Notes: generated by a model not told the origin, from the sequence alone. DNA of 38,985 nucleotides from an uncultured Clostridia bacterium (GCA_947627665.1 CANQWX010000018.1:1-38985); one strand, 5' to 3'; positions 7,186 through 14,188 are shown, counted from the stretch's first letter. Made by a program: numbers and translations.

Positions 7186-7199
7186 CATATTCATAAAGC

Positions 7200-8456
7200 T
7201 CAAAAAATTTTGATCTCTGTTCCGTCGATGTCAAGCTCAGCGGCATAGAAGGCTTGCAGTCCTTTCAACAGTTCCCCGTAATCACTCGCGGCAAAGGTTT
7301 CGACCGCAGAATGCATCGCAAGCTGCGCGATCCCGAGGTCCGCCGAGAGCATCCCCGTTTGCCCGAGCGCGATCGCGCCGAGCGTGCCGCCGCTGCGCAT
7401 ATCCGACCGGTTGAAAAAAGTCTGGTACTTTACGCCCGCTCTTTCCAAGAGGGTCTTTATGACGGCGGAAGAGAGAGCGTCCGTCGTATATGCGCCGCCC
7501 GCATGGTTTTTGATGGCAATGCCACCGCCCATAACGGCGCGGTTGGTGATGTCGCACTTTTCGGGACGGTTCGGGTGGAGAGAATGGGCGTTGTCGAGCG
7601 AGATCAGGAAAGAATTTGCCAAAGCGCGTTGGAGATTCGCTTCGGGCGCCCGGGCGCTGCATACAATGCGCTCCAAAGTGTTTTTCAGAAAATCGCTCCC
7701 CGCACCCTGCCGTGTGCGGCTGCCGATCTCCTCGTTGTCGAGGAATGCCGCCACATTTACGCCCGGGAAAGAGTCCCCAGCCGTAAGTGCGCGGAGAGAG
7801 GCGTACACGCTCACAAGGTCGTCTACGCGCGGAGAGGAGATAAATTCCTCCCCGTAGCCAAAGACAAAGGGCGTTTCCGCACAGACGGCGTACAGATCGT
7901 AGGATACGGGATTCCCGAGGAGAACTCCGAACTCCTTGCCGCTCATGCCGAGAAGGGGCAGCAGATCCACCTGGGGATCGGGCGCGAATTTTTCGTTCAC
8001 ATCGCGCTGCATGTGGATCGCAAGGGAGGGAATGACGACGGTAAAATCGCTGACATAATTTTCCGCGCGCAGAACGCCGTTGTCCTCCTTGACGAGCCGC
8101 CCCGCGAGCCGCAGTTTACGGTCGAAAAAAGTATGCCAAATGCCGCCGCCGTATGGCTCCACGTTGAGGCGTTGGAATTTATCGGTAGTAGCGATCGGAT
8201 TCTCCTTGACCTTAAGGCAGGGGCTGTCCGTGTGGCTTGCCACGATCTTGAAGCCGCGGCCGCGCTCTTTTCCGACCGCAAAAGCGATGAGCGCGCTGCC
8301 GTTGCGCACGACAAAATACTTTCCGCCCGCGGAAATGTCCCAGATGTCGCTCTCCTTCAGTTCCGCAAAGCCCAGCGAAAGAAGCAGCTCCCGCGCATTT
8401 TCTACCGCCTGATAGGCGGTGTAAGAAGTTTCCAGATATTGTAAAAGCTCTTTCAT
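7200..8456 (-). CDS. M18 family aminopeptidase
   Basis: 418 residues. A zinc aminopeptidase of the aspartyl-aminopeptidase (M18) family that removes N-terminal acidic or neutral residues from peptides in the cytoplasm. Metal-ligand motifs are visible: VASHTDSPCLKVK (first His/Asp pair), SPRVDDLVS (bridging Asp), FLDNEEIGSRTRQGAGS (catalytic Glu with metal Glu), the LDNAHSLHPN segment and the C-terminal QLAMHSAVET with the last His. Length fits the bacterial family (about 420-450). I set the start at ATG 8456 (MKELLQYLE); the frame extends to 8504 but the TATAAT box lies inside that extension. The ATG is 6 nt after the -10 box, so the mRNA is predicted to be leaderless. Confidence 0.93.
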   Translation of the reverse strand: MKELLQYLETSYTAYQAVENARELLLSLGFAELKESDIWDISAGGKYFVVRNGSALIAFAVGKERGRGFKIVASHTDSPCLKVKENPIATTDKFQRLNVEPYGGGIWHTFFDRKLRLAGRLVKEDNGVLRAENYVSDFTVVIPSLAIHMQRDVNEKFAPDPQVDLLPLLGMSGKEFGVLLGNPVSYDLYAVCAETPFVFGYGEEFISSPRVDDLVSVYASLRALTAGDSFPGVNVAAFLDNEEIGSRTRQGAGSDFLKNTLERIVCSARAPEANLQRALANSFLISLDNAHSLHPNRPEKCDITNRAVMGGGIAIKNHAGGAYTTDALSSAVIKTLLERAGVKYQTFFNRSDMRSGGTLGAIALGQTGMLSADLGIAQLAMHSAVETFAASDYGELLKGLQAFYAAELDIDGTEIKIF

Positions 8457-8462
8457 GGCTCT

Positions 8463-8491
8463 ATTATAATTCTTTTTTGGAAAAAAGGCAA
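8463..8491 (-). promoter_or_regulatory. promoter of the M18 aminopeptidase, leaderless type
   Basis: On the minus strand: TTGCCT (8486-8491), a 17-nt spacer, TATAAT (8463-8468), then six bases AGAGCC and ATG. Transcription should start at or next to the A of ATG. There is no room for a Shine-Dalgarno sequence. Confidence 0.8.
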
Positions 8492-8497
8492 GGGATA

Positions 8498-8526
8498 TTG
8501 ACAATCCCTCTCCCGCATGTTAAAAT
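8498..8526 (+). promoter_or_regulatory. promoter of the GH13 gene
   Basis: TTGACA at 8498-8503, a 17-nt spacer and TAAAAT at 8521-8526. It is back to back with the M18 promoter, their -35 boxes only 6 bp apart. Confidence 0.85.
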
Positions 8527-8559
8527 AATCGTTGAAAGTTTACGGAAGGGACAAAATTT

Positions 8560-9873
8560 ATGTGGTTTGATGAATGTACATTTTATCAAATTTATCCGCT
8601 CGGCTTTTGCGGGGCGGAGCGGGAGAACGACTTCGGCGGAGTCCGCCACCGCCTCAATCGGATCGCGGACGAGATCCCGCGGCTGAAAGAGCTTGGCATC
8701 GGCGCCGTCCTGTTCAACCCGCTCTTCGAGAGCGAGCGCCACGGCTACGATACCGCCGATTTTTTCCGCATAGACCGCCGCCTCGGCACCAACGATGAAT
8801 TTAAGGAACTTGTCGAAAAGTTCCACGAAGCGGACATCCGCGTGGTGCTCGACGGCGTATTCAATCATGTCGGGCGGGAATTTGCGCCCTTCAAAGAGGT
8901 GCGCGAGAAGGGGGAAGCGAGCGATTACCGCTTTTGGTTCCATATCGATTTTCACCGCAATTCTCCCTACAACGACGGGTTCGACTATCAAAATTGGGAG
9001 GGGCATCCCGAACTCGTCAAGCTGCGGCTTGAAAACGCCGACCTGCAAAACTACCTCATGGAGGCGGTCCGCTTCTGGATACGCGAATTTGATATCGACG
9101 GGCTGCGGCTCGATGTGAGCTATCTGCTGCCGCCTTGGTTTTTCGAACTTTTGCGCCGCACCGTGCGGGAAAGGAAAGAGGACTTCTTCCTCGTGGGCGA
9201 AGTAATCCACTGCACGAATTTTGCGCAAAACTTGTCGCCCGCGCGGCTCGATTCCATCACAAACTACGAATGCTATAAGGGCATGATCTCGGCGTTTAAT
9301 TCGGAGAATTTGTTCGAGATCGAGCATTCGCTCACGCGGCTTTTTTCCGATTTGCCCTGGGCGCTCTACACGGGAAAGAGAATGCTCAATTTTTTGGACA
9401 ACCACGATGTGCCGCGCGTCTATACCGCCTTAAAGGAAAAGCGCAACCTACTGAACCTTTATACGCTGCTCTTTACGATGCCCGGGATCCCCTGTATTTT
9501 TTACGGCTCCGAATTCGGGCAAGCGGGCGATAAGGGGGAATGCGACATTCATCTCCGTCCCGCCATAGATGAGATCGACAAGGCAGCCCATCCCGAATTG
9601 GCGGCGCATATCAAAAAACTCGCCGCGATCAGGGCGGCGAGCCGCGCATTGCAGTACGGCAGTTATAGCAAGGCCGTGCTGAACAATAAATGGTTTGCTT
9701 TTCATCGGGAAGATGGGGGAGAGCGGATCGCGGTTGCGATCAACATCTCGGACGGCTGTCCCACGCTTTCGGTCGGCGGGGGAGAGGGAACGGACCTGTT
9801 GACGGGGGAAAGGGGCGACCTCAACGAAGTTCGGCTCCCGCCGTTCTCCGCAGCCGTTTACAGAAAGCTGTGA
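8560..9873 (+). CDS. GH13 alpha-amylase family glycosidase
   Basis: 437 residues, a compact (beta/alpha)8 enzyme. The four GH13 regions are visible. Region I is VVLDGVFNHVG (about 95-105), region II DGLRLDVSYLLP with the nucleophile Asp (about 185), region III FLVGEVIH with the acid/base Glu (about 214), and region IV NFLDNHDVPR (about 278-287). A short C-terminal beta domain follows. There is no signal peptide, so it acts in the cytoplasm, probably on imported malto-oligosaccharides; small size without an N-terminal domain points to an oligosaccharide hydrolase or transglycosylase rather than a starch-degrading amylase. GGAAGGG precedes the ATG. Its end overlaps the convergent YwaF-like gene by 16 nt. 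Confidence 0.92.
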   Translation: MWFDECTFYQIYPLGFCGAERENDFGGVRHRLNRIADEIPRLKELGIGAVLFNPLFESERHGYDTADFFRIDRRLGTNDEFKELVEKFHEADIRVVLDGVFNHVGREFAPFKEVREKGEASDYRFWFHIDFHRNSPYNDGFDYQNWEGHPELVKLRLENADLQNYLMEAVRFWIREFDIDGLRLDVSYLLPPWFFELLRRTVRERKEDFFLVGEVIHCTNFAQNLSPARLDSITNYECYKGMISAFNSENLFEIEHSLTRLFSDLPWALYTGKRMLNFLDNHDVPRVYTALKEKRNLLNLYTLLFTMPGIPCIFYGSEFGQAGDKGECDIHLRPAIDEIDKAAHPELAAHIKKLAAIRAASRALQYGSYSKAVLNNKWFAFHREDGGERIAVAINISDGCPTLSVGGGEGTDLLTGERGDLNEVRLPPFSAAVYRKL

Positions 9874-10724
9874 GGTCTTTCCCGGTCGGAGAGAAGTTTT
9901 TCGGCGGGGGAGAGGGCCACGTTCGGCAGATAGCGCTCGGCGAGCGCGCCGAGCGGGTAGGCGAGCAGCGTGATGACGGAATACAGAGGAACGAAATACC
10001 ATAAAATCGGCGTGTAAAAGCCGCTCAGCCTGCCCAAGAAAATATCGGGCGAAAAGAAAGAGAGGAGCTTGCTATAGCTTTCAAACCCCTCGGGCGGATG
10101 CATCATCCAGAGCGGATTGAGCGAGTAGAGGGTTTCATACATCGTTTCCGCGCTGCCGTCGGTCAAACCCATACAGATGCAGAGCACGTCGTTGACGAGG
10201 ATCACCGCCAAAAGGGTAAAAAAGCAGAGGCCGATCTTCCAGAAATTCTTCTTGCGGATGTGGACAAGCCCCCAAAGAATGGGCAGGAGGGAAGTGCAGA
10301 GCAGGAGGAGATGGCAGAACAAAAAGCGGACATATTCCCAACCGACGTAAAAATTCCAAATGGATTGCCCCACAAACCAATAGGGGATGAGAAAGGCGAG
10401 CATGCAGCCCGCGGAGCCGACGTAGGAAACCGTTTCGCGCCATGCACCCTCCCGCTTGCGGAGCAAAAATGGGGTCATGAGGATCAAGATCGCGCAGACA
10501 TTGTAGGCGGTGTTGGTGTGGCAGAAGCCCGTGCCCCACGCGTGCGGCCAAACGAGGAACTTTAAGAGGTGTTGCGCGACGTTGACGGCGGCGAGGATAT
10601 AGAGCAGCCGCATTTTTGCGGCGAGGCTCCTTTTTTTCAGCAAAAAATACAGCCCGCAGACAAGGCCCGCGGCAAAGAGCAGCGTAAGAATGTGGATCCA
10701 AGAGCCGTACTGAAAAATCAACAT
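9858..10724 (-). CDS. YwaF/TMEM164-like integral membrane protein
   Basis: 288 residues with about seven hydrophobic segments and the family signature around HTNTAYNVCAILILMTPF (about residues 72-89), as in Bacillus YwaF and the TIGR02206 group. I chose the ATG at 10724 because GAGGAAG stands just upstream; the frame continues further 5' through the promoter. The function of bacterial members is not established; the animal homologue TMEM164 is a lipid acyltransferase. It is a single-gene unit read from its own promoter. Confidence 0.82.
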   Translation of the reverse strand: MLIFQYGSWIHILTLLFAAGLVCGLYFLLKKRSLAAKMRLLYILAAVNVAQHLLKFLVWPHAWGTGFCHTNTAYNVCAILILMTPFLLRKREGAWRETVSYVGSAGCMLAFLIPYWFVGQSIWNFYVGWEYVRFLFCHLLLLCTSLLPILWGLVHIRKKNFWKIGLCFFTLLAVILVNDVLCICMGLTDGSAETMYETLYSLNPLWMMHPPEGFESYSKLLSFFSPDIFLGRLSGFYTPILWYFVPLYSVITLLAYPLGALAERYLPNVALSPAEKLLSDRERPHSFL

Positions 10725-10749
10725 CGCACTTCCTCGCAATTTCAACATA

Positions 10750-10778
10750 ATTATACCACAAAGCGCGGAGAAAAGCAA
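10750..10778 (-). promoter_or_regulatory. promoter of the YwaF-like gene
   Basis: On the minus strand: TTGCTT (10773-10778), a 17-nt spacer and TATAAT (10750-10755). The start codon is 25 nt downstream. Confidence 0.8.
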
Positions 10779-10818
10779 AGAAATGCAACGGAAAATCAAA
10801 AGTTAAGGTTATAGAAAT

Positions 10819-10852
10819 GCGCGGCCGAAAGCAAGATTGCTTTCGGCCGCGC
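10819..10852. terminator. GC-rich perfect hairpin
   Basis: GCGCGGCCGAAAGCA / TGCTTTCGGCCGCGC around AGAT. It lies downstream of the membrane gene ending at 10916 (minus strand). No U-tract follows, so termination is presumed rather than shown. Confidence 0.55.
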
Positions 10853-10915
10853 CTTGTGCAAAGATGGGCTTCCCCGCCGTAAATAGGTGTGAAGCTCAGG
10901 GATTAGGAAGCAATT

Positions 10916-11356
10916 TTATTTTTGGGAATTATAAATCAAAGATAAAATACCACCTAAAATCAAACTTGCTACGCCGCCCAATATCCAATATATGCCATTT
11001 CGAAGTAAATCACCCACGCCATTTGTAAGTATTTCTCCGGTTGCCCCTAATTGATTGCTTTGATTGATGATTTTCCCATAATTAACTAAGGTGCTTATTC
11101 CCAAGTAAATGCAAAGCACAGCAAATGCAAGTAATATCACGCTGAAAATAAAGAAAACGGTCAAATAATTATTTGATGCCATAGTACTCGAATGTGCTTC
11201 GTTTAATTTTTCTGATGTAGCAGAATTGCTATTTTTGTCACCGATTACTTCATATAAATTTTCACCGAATTTATATAGTCCATTTGCTACAAACTCCATT
11301 TCATCTGTAATTTCTTCCTTACTTATCAAATAGTAGTTTTCACCGATTTCAATCAT
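10916..11356 (-). CDS. small two-helix membrane protein of unknown function
   Basis: 146 residues. A polar N-terminal part (MIEIGENYYLISKEEITDEM .. EKLNEAHSS, about 1-58) precedes two strong membrane helices, FFIFSVILLAFAVLCIYLG (about 69-87) and a C-terminal glycine-rich one (WILGGVASLILGGILSLIY). I do not recognise a family. AAGGAGAAGTT precedes the ATG. Its coding text is much more AT-rich than the neighbouring housekeeping genes, which suggests acquired DNA. The conserved IGENYYLISKEEI start looks like a short cytoplasmic domain rather than a signal peptide. Confidence 0.65.
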   Translation of the reverse strand: MIEIGENYYLISKEEITDEMEFVANGLYKFGENLYEVIGDKNSNSATSEKLNEAHSSTMASNNYLTVFFIFSVILLAFAVLCIYLGISTLVNYGKIINQSNQLGATGEILTNGVGDLLRNGIYWILGGVASLILGGILSLIYNSQK

Positions 11357-11453
11357 AACTTCTCCTTTATGGTATCACAAATTATTTTCATTTGATTTCA
11401 ACAAAAACTAATGCCGTCCAAAGAGGACGGCATACAGAATGCTCATCCCGCTT

Positions 11454-11563
11454 TGTTGCGACACAAATTTACATAATTACCTTACAGGAAATATGAATGC
11501 GGAAACGATACACTTCTGCCAAAGTGTAGTTTTCCTGCAAGGTATGAAATTTATGTCGCAACA
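11454..11563. repeat. 110-bp palindromic element (MITE-like or structured RNA)
   Basis: Ends are perfect inverted repeats TGTTGCGACA (11454-11463) and TGTCGCAACA (11554-11563). Complementarity continues inward in blocks: AAATTT, ACCTT-ACAGGAAA against TTTTCCTGCAAGGT, and a terminal TACACTT/AAGTGTA stem around CTGCCA. The whole unit folds into one long interrupted hairpin in either strand. No reading frame is present and it is not part of a gene end. Confidence 0.7.
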
Positions 11564-11643
11564 TTATTTTAGCACAAAACAAGTGTTAAAGCAAGTGTTT
11601 TAATAATTGAGGCAAGCCTAAACGTTAAGTCAAACGATTTCTT

Positions 11644-11685
11644 TCAAAAAAAGGCGATCCATTCTTTGGGAAATGGTTTCGCCTT
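11644..11685 (-). terminator. terminator of the unknown gene at 11782
   Basis: On the minus strand AAGGCGAAACCATTT pairs with AATGGATCGCCTT, followed by a run of seven T. A typical intrinsic terminator for the gene ending at 11782. Confidence 0.75.
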
Positions 11686-11781
11686 CATTATGCGGGTTTT
11701 TTGTCTAAAATTAAATGACATCTAAACAGCGGACAGTTCTAATAATTATAGATTATTAGATTGAAAATATTTTCCTAAGAT

Positions 11782-12306
11782 TTACACCAATTCAACCGAC
11801 AATCCCGAGTTTGGACCGGGGGGGAGTCCTAAAGCTGTATCTGTGCCAGTGTTTTTTCTCAAATCTAAAAGCAGTTGTTGTGCATCAACAAAAGATCCTA
11901 TTTTTCTTTCAGAATCAAGTCGCGGAGAAGTAGAGAATTTAGCTCTGTAGATTTTTAATTTCCTGCCTTTTAGCATGGCAGTTCGGCACAATGCTCTTAT
12001 ATAAAACCGATTGAATTCCCCCTCTGCCAACATTACGTTTTGGTTAATTGGCATTTTTACAGACGATAAAGTACCACTTGGATTTTTTCTGAAATATGTA
12101 GAATTGAATTTCCCTATAAGCGATTGTGCAAGCGTAGCTTCATCTCCATGCTCAATGCTCTTGATCAACAAGTCAGCATATACTGATTTCCCCGTGTCAG
12201 ACAATCTATCGGACAAATAAAGATTGCCGTTCTGAAGATCATAATTGACTTCTTCGATCATATAGCGACGTGTTTCATTGGTTAAATCCTTAAAAGAGAA
12301 TGACAT
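11782..12306 (-). CDS. conserved hypothetical protein
   Basis: 174 residues, no membrane segment or signal peptide. It starts MSFSFKDLTNETRRYMIEEV and ends with a conserved-looking LGLPPGPNSGLSVEL. The segment AEGEFNRFYIRALCRTA (about 94-110) is also of a kind I have seen in a widespread uncharacterised family found in accessory DNA; I cannot attach a name or function. A strong ribosome site AGGAGGAACAAT precedes the ATG. AT-rich relative to the core genes; it may be defence- or phage-related cargo, but nothing in the sequence shows it. Confidence 0.65.
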   Translation of the reverse strand: MSFSFKDLTNETRRYMIEEVNYDLQNGNLYLSDRLSDTGKSVYADLLIKSIEHGDEATLAQSLIGKFNSTYFRKNPSGTLSSVKMPINQNVMLAEGEFNRFYIRALCRTAMLKGRKLKIYRAKFSTSPRLDSERKIGSFVDAQQLLLDLRKNTGTDTALGLPPGPNSGLSVELV

Positions 12307-12450
12307 ATTGTTCCTCCTATTTTTTATATAATTTTATACCACCAAAAATTCTCTCTTAAACACTTAATTTATTTATTTTACTAAAAATTATATATTTTTT
12401 GGGTAGGAAGATTTGTGAATATTTCAATCGACGACCGCTTAATTTGTCTA

Positions 12451-12540
12451 CATGCAGAAAGAGGGGTTACTTCGCCTACGGCTCGTGCCGCCCTTAGAGA
12501 AATAGAACCGTGGGCGGGACGCGCCTTTGGCGGCGCGCCC
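12451..12540 (-). repeat. decayed third fragment of the tRNA-tail element
   Basis: The core signature CGCGCCTTTGGCGGCGCGCCC lies at 12520-12540 (plus-strand reading), as in the two intact copies, and GCAGAAAGAGGG at 12454-12465 equals 12 nt of the tRNA-Ser acceptor/T-arm strand. The two parts are about 54 nt apart instead of adjacent, and the end reads CAT instead of TGG (CCA). It looks like an old, disrupted copy next to the intact tRNA-Ser copy. Confidence 0.55.
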
Positions 12541-12608
12541 GAGACATCTCCATCGCATTATAATAAAGCGAGATTTCTCGACTTCACTGCGTTCCGCTCG
12601 AAATGACG
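12541..12608. repeat. dispersed MITE-like repeat, copy B
   Basis: 12541-12579 matches 2407-2445 at nearly every base. The right end GCTCGAAATGAC (about 12596-12607) is the better-preserved terminal arm. The left arm is missing, replaced by the tRNA-tail element fragment. Confidence 0.6.
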
Positions 12609-12623
12609 AAAACCGCTTACAAT

Positions 12624-12662
12624 CACGAACGCCCGAGGGCAAAAAGCCCTCGGGCGTTCGTG
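12624..12662. other. hairpin anchored on the copied CCA end
   Basis: CACGAACGCCCGAGGGC (12624-12640), loop of five A, GCCCTCGGGCGTTCGTG (12646-12662). A perfect 17-bp stem. Read on the minus strand it begins inside the CCA of the copied tRNA-Ser tail and has T5 in the loop; no U-tract follows the stem. Confidence 0.8.
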
Positions 12663-12862
12663 GCGCAGAAAGAGGGATTCGCGCCTTTGGCGGCGCGCCC
12701 CGGTGAACAGCACACTGTGCTGTTCAGTTTGCGGCAAAGCTGTTCTGTTTACAAACAATTCGCCCGCAAACCGATTGCTCCCGCAATCGCCTCCACCCTC
12801 GAATCCCTCTTAAATTCTGTTCATCACAAAAGTAGCGGGACGAAAAACCGTCCCGCTACTTT
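12661..12862 (-). repeat. tRNA-tail element, copy at tRNA-Ser
   Basis: Read on the minus strand, downstream of tRNA-Ser. After the CCA-anchored hairpin come an arm AAGAGGGATTCG (12800-12811), a core (12682-12799) and finally a perfect 21-nt copy of the tRNA's own 3' end (12661-12681, T-loop C56 through CCA). The arm is fully complementary to the first 12 nt of the copied tail. Core stems visible: GTTTGCGG/CCGCAAAC (12727-12734, 12764-12771), GAACAGCAC/GTGCTGTTC (12705-12713, 12717-12725) and GCGCC/GGCGC directly beside the tail. The period from real to copied CCA is 202 bp, against 203 bp at tRNA-Leu. No reading frame fits; it is either a non-autonomous element or a structured RNA. Confidence 0.85.
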
Positions 12863-12864
12863 TG
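12827..12864. other. hairpin anchored on the CCA of tRNA-Ser
   Basis: CAAAAGTAGCGGGACG (12827-12842) and CGTCCCGCTACTTTTG (12849-12864) around AAAAAC. On the minus strand the CA of the tRNA's CCA is part of the 16-bp stem and the T-run is in the loop. It may act as terminator, but the U-tract is not after the stem. Confidence 0.8.
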
Positions 12865-12952
12865 GCGCAGAAAGAGGGATTCGAACCCCCGTATACATTC
12901 CTGCATAACACGATTTCGAATCGTGCGCGTTCAACCGCTCCGCCATTTCTGC
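12863..12952 (-). tRNA. tRNA-Ser(CGA)
   Basis: A 90-nt gene with the long variable arm of a serine tRNA. The acceptor strand begins GCAGAAA and ends TTTCTGC, discriminator G, CCA encoded at 12863-12865. The anticodon stem CACGA/TCGTG carries loop TTCGAAA, giving CGA (decodes UCG). Its last 21 nt are repeated 202 bp downstream. Confidence 0.95.
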
Positions 12953-13029
12953 AAGCCATTTTATTGTATCCGTTTTTTCCCGAAAAAGCAAGCGTTTTCT
13001 CACCACTTTTTCGCATTTTATTTTATCTG

Positions 13030-13058
13030 TTGCTTTCCCTCGGAAAATATGCTATGAT
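13030..13058 (+). promoter_or_regulatory. promoter of the bile salt hydrolase gene
   Basis: TTGCTT at 13030-13035, a 17-nt spacer and TATGAT at 13053-13058. The start codon is 45 nt downstream of the -10 box, with AAGGAG before it. Confidence 0.75.
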
Positions 13059-13103
13059 ATCCCCGTATATGTCGGCTGTTATGACCCACATTAAGGAGTG
13101 ACT

Positions 13104-14081
13104 ATGTGTACTGCGATCACCTATTCCACCAAAGATCATTACTTCGGCAGAAATTTCGACCTCGAATATTCCTACCGCGAAGAGGTCACCGTCGTGCCGC
13201 GCAATTTTCCCTTCCGCTTCCGCAGGGCGGGAGAGTGTGCATCCCATTATGCCCTCATCGGTATGGCCTTCGTGCAGGAGAATTATCCGCTCTTCTATGA
13301 CGCGGTGAACGAGAGGGGACTCGGCATGGCGGGGCTTAACTTCCCCGGGAACGCCGTCTATTTTCCCGAAAAAGAGGGCAAAACCAACGTTTCGCCCTTT
13401 GAATTCATTCCCTATATCCTCGCAAAGTGCGCCAATGTCGCCGAAGCAAGAGAGCTTTTGAAAAACGTCAACCTTGTGGACATTCCGTTCCGCAAAGAAC
13501 TGCCGCTCACGCCTCTCCACTGGATGATTTCCGACAAGAACGCATCCATCGTCGTCGAGAACACCGCGGCGGGACTGCAAGTCTACGAAAATCTCGTCGG
13601 GGTCATGACGAACAATCCGCCTTTTCCCATGCTCATGAACCGCCTTGCCGACTACATGGCGCTGTCGATCGAGCCGCCGCGGAACAACTTTGCGGGCGTC
13701 GATCTTACGCCCTACAGCCGCGGCATGGGTGCGATGGGATTGCCCGGGGACCTTTCCTCCGCTTCCCGCTTTGTAAAAGCCGCTTTTACGCGCGCGCACT
13801 CTCTCTCGGGCGAGAGCGAGGAGGAGAGCGTGAGCCAATTCTTCCACATCCTCGATTCCGTGGAACAGCAGCGCGGCTGCGTGAAGCTCGGCGAACGGTA
13901 TGAGATCACCTTATACGCCTCGTGCTGCAATACCGACCGCGGGATCTACTACTATAAAACCTACGACAATTCCCGCATCCACGGGATAGACATGCGGCGG
14001 GAGAATTTAGACGGGAAGGAACTCGTCTGTTATCCGCTGATCGAACACGAAGAATTCGATATCCAAAATGAGAACGCATAA
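13104..14081 (+). CDS. cbh: bile salt hydrolase (choloylglycine hydrolase family)
   Basis: 325 residues, an N-terminal nucleophile (Ntn) hydrolase that splits glycine or taurine from conjugated bile acids. I chose ATG 13104 because Cys2 then becomes the nucleophile after Met removal and AAGGAG is 7 nt upstream. Expected active-site residues are present: Cys2, Arg16, Asp19, Asn79 (in MAGLNFPG), the Asn of GVMTNNPPF and the Arg of LSSASRFVKAAF. The pattern GMGAMGLPGDLSSASRF is typical of the bile salt hydrolase/penicillin V acylase family; GVMTNNPPF favours the bile salt branch, although a penicillin acylase cannot be excluded by eye. Intracellular, no signal peptide. It stands alone with its own promoter and ending hairpin, and points to life in an animal gut. 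Confidence 0.88.
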   Translation: MCTAITYSTKDHYFGRNFDLEYSYREEVTVVPRNFPFRFRRAGECASHYALIGMAFVQENYPLFYDAVNERGLGMAGLNFPGNAVYFPEKEGKTNVSPFEFIPYILAKCANVAEARELLKNVNLVDIPFRKELPLTPLHWMISDKNASIVVENTAAGLQVYENLVGVMTNNPPFPMLMNRLADYMALSIEPPRNNFAGVDLTPYSRGMGAMGLPGDLSSASRFVKAAFTRAHSLSGESEEESVSQFFHILDSVEQQRGCVKLGERYEITLYASCCNTDRGIYYYKTYDNSRIHGIDMRRENLDGKELVCYPLIEHEEFDIQNENA

Positions 14082-14083
14082 AC

Positions 14084-14118
14084 AGCCGCCCACGGCGTAT
14101 TTCGCCGCGGGCGGCTTC
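14084..14118 (+). terminator. hairpin after the bile salt hydrolase gene
   Basis: AGCCGCCCACGGCG pairs with CGCCGCGGGCGGCT (one A-C mismatch) around TATTT, followed by TCC. It separates this gene from the next promoter at 14139. Confidence 0.7.
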
Positions 14119-14138
14119 CTCATCATGCCGTTCTCTCC

Positions 14139-14167
14139 TTGACGTGCGGCGCCAAACGTGCTATAAT
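14139..14167 (+). promoter_or_regulatory. promoter of the thioesterase-SDR operon
   Basis: TTGACG at 14139-14144, a 17-nt spacer and perfect TATAAT at 14162-14167; start codon 21 nt later. Confidence 0.85.
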
Positions 14168-14188
14168 CTCTGTCGGGAGAAAAAGACC

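Larger units (their letters stand above)
11357..11781. other. AT-rich intergenic stretch with palindromes
   Basis: No gene is supported here. It contains a small hairpin at 11411-11433 (ATGCCGTCC/GGACGGCAT), a 110-bp palindromic element at 11454-11563 and a terminator at 11644-11685. Confidence 0.7.
12307..12660. other. non-coding repeat-rich region left of tRNA-Ser
   Basis: No gene is supported. From left to right: AT-rich leader DNA to about 12440, a decayed fragment of the tRNA-tail element (12451-12540), copy B of the MITE-like repeat (12541-12608) and a perfect 17-bp hairpin (12624-12662). Confidence 0.7.
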
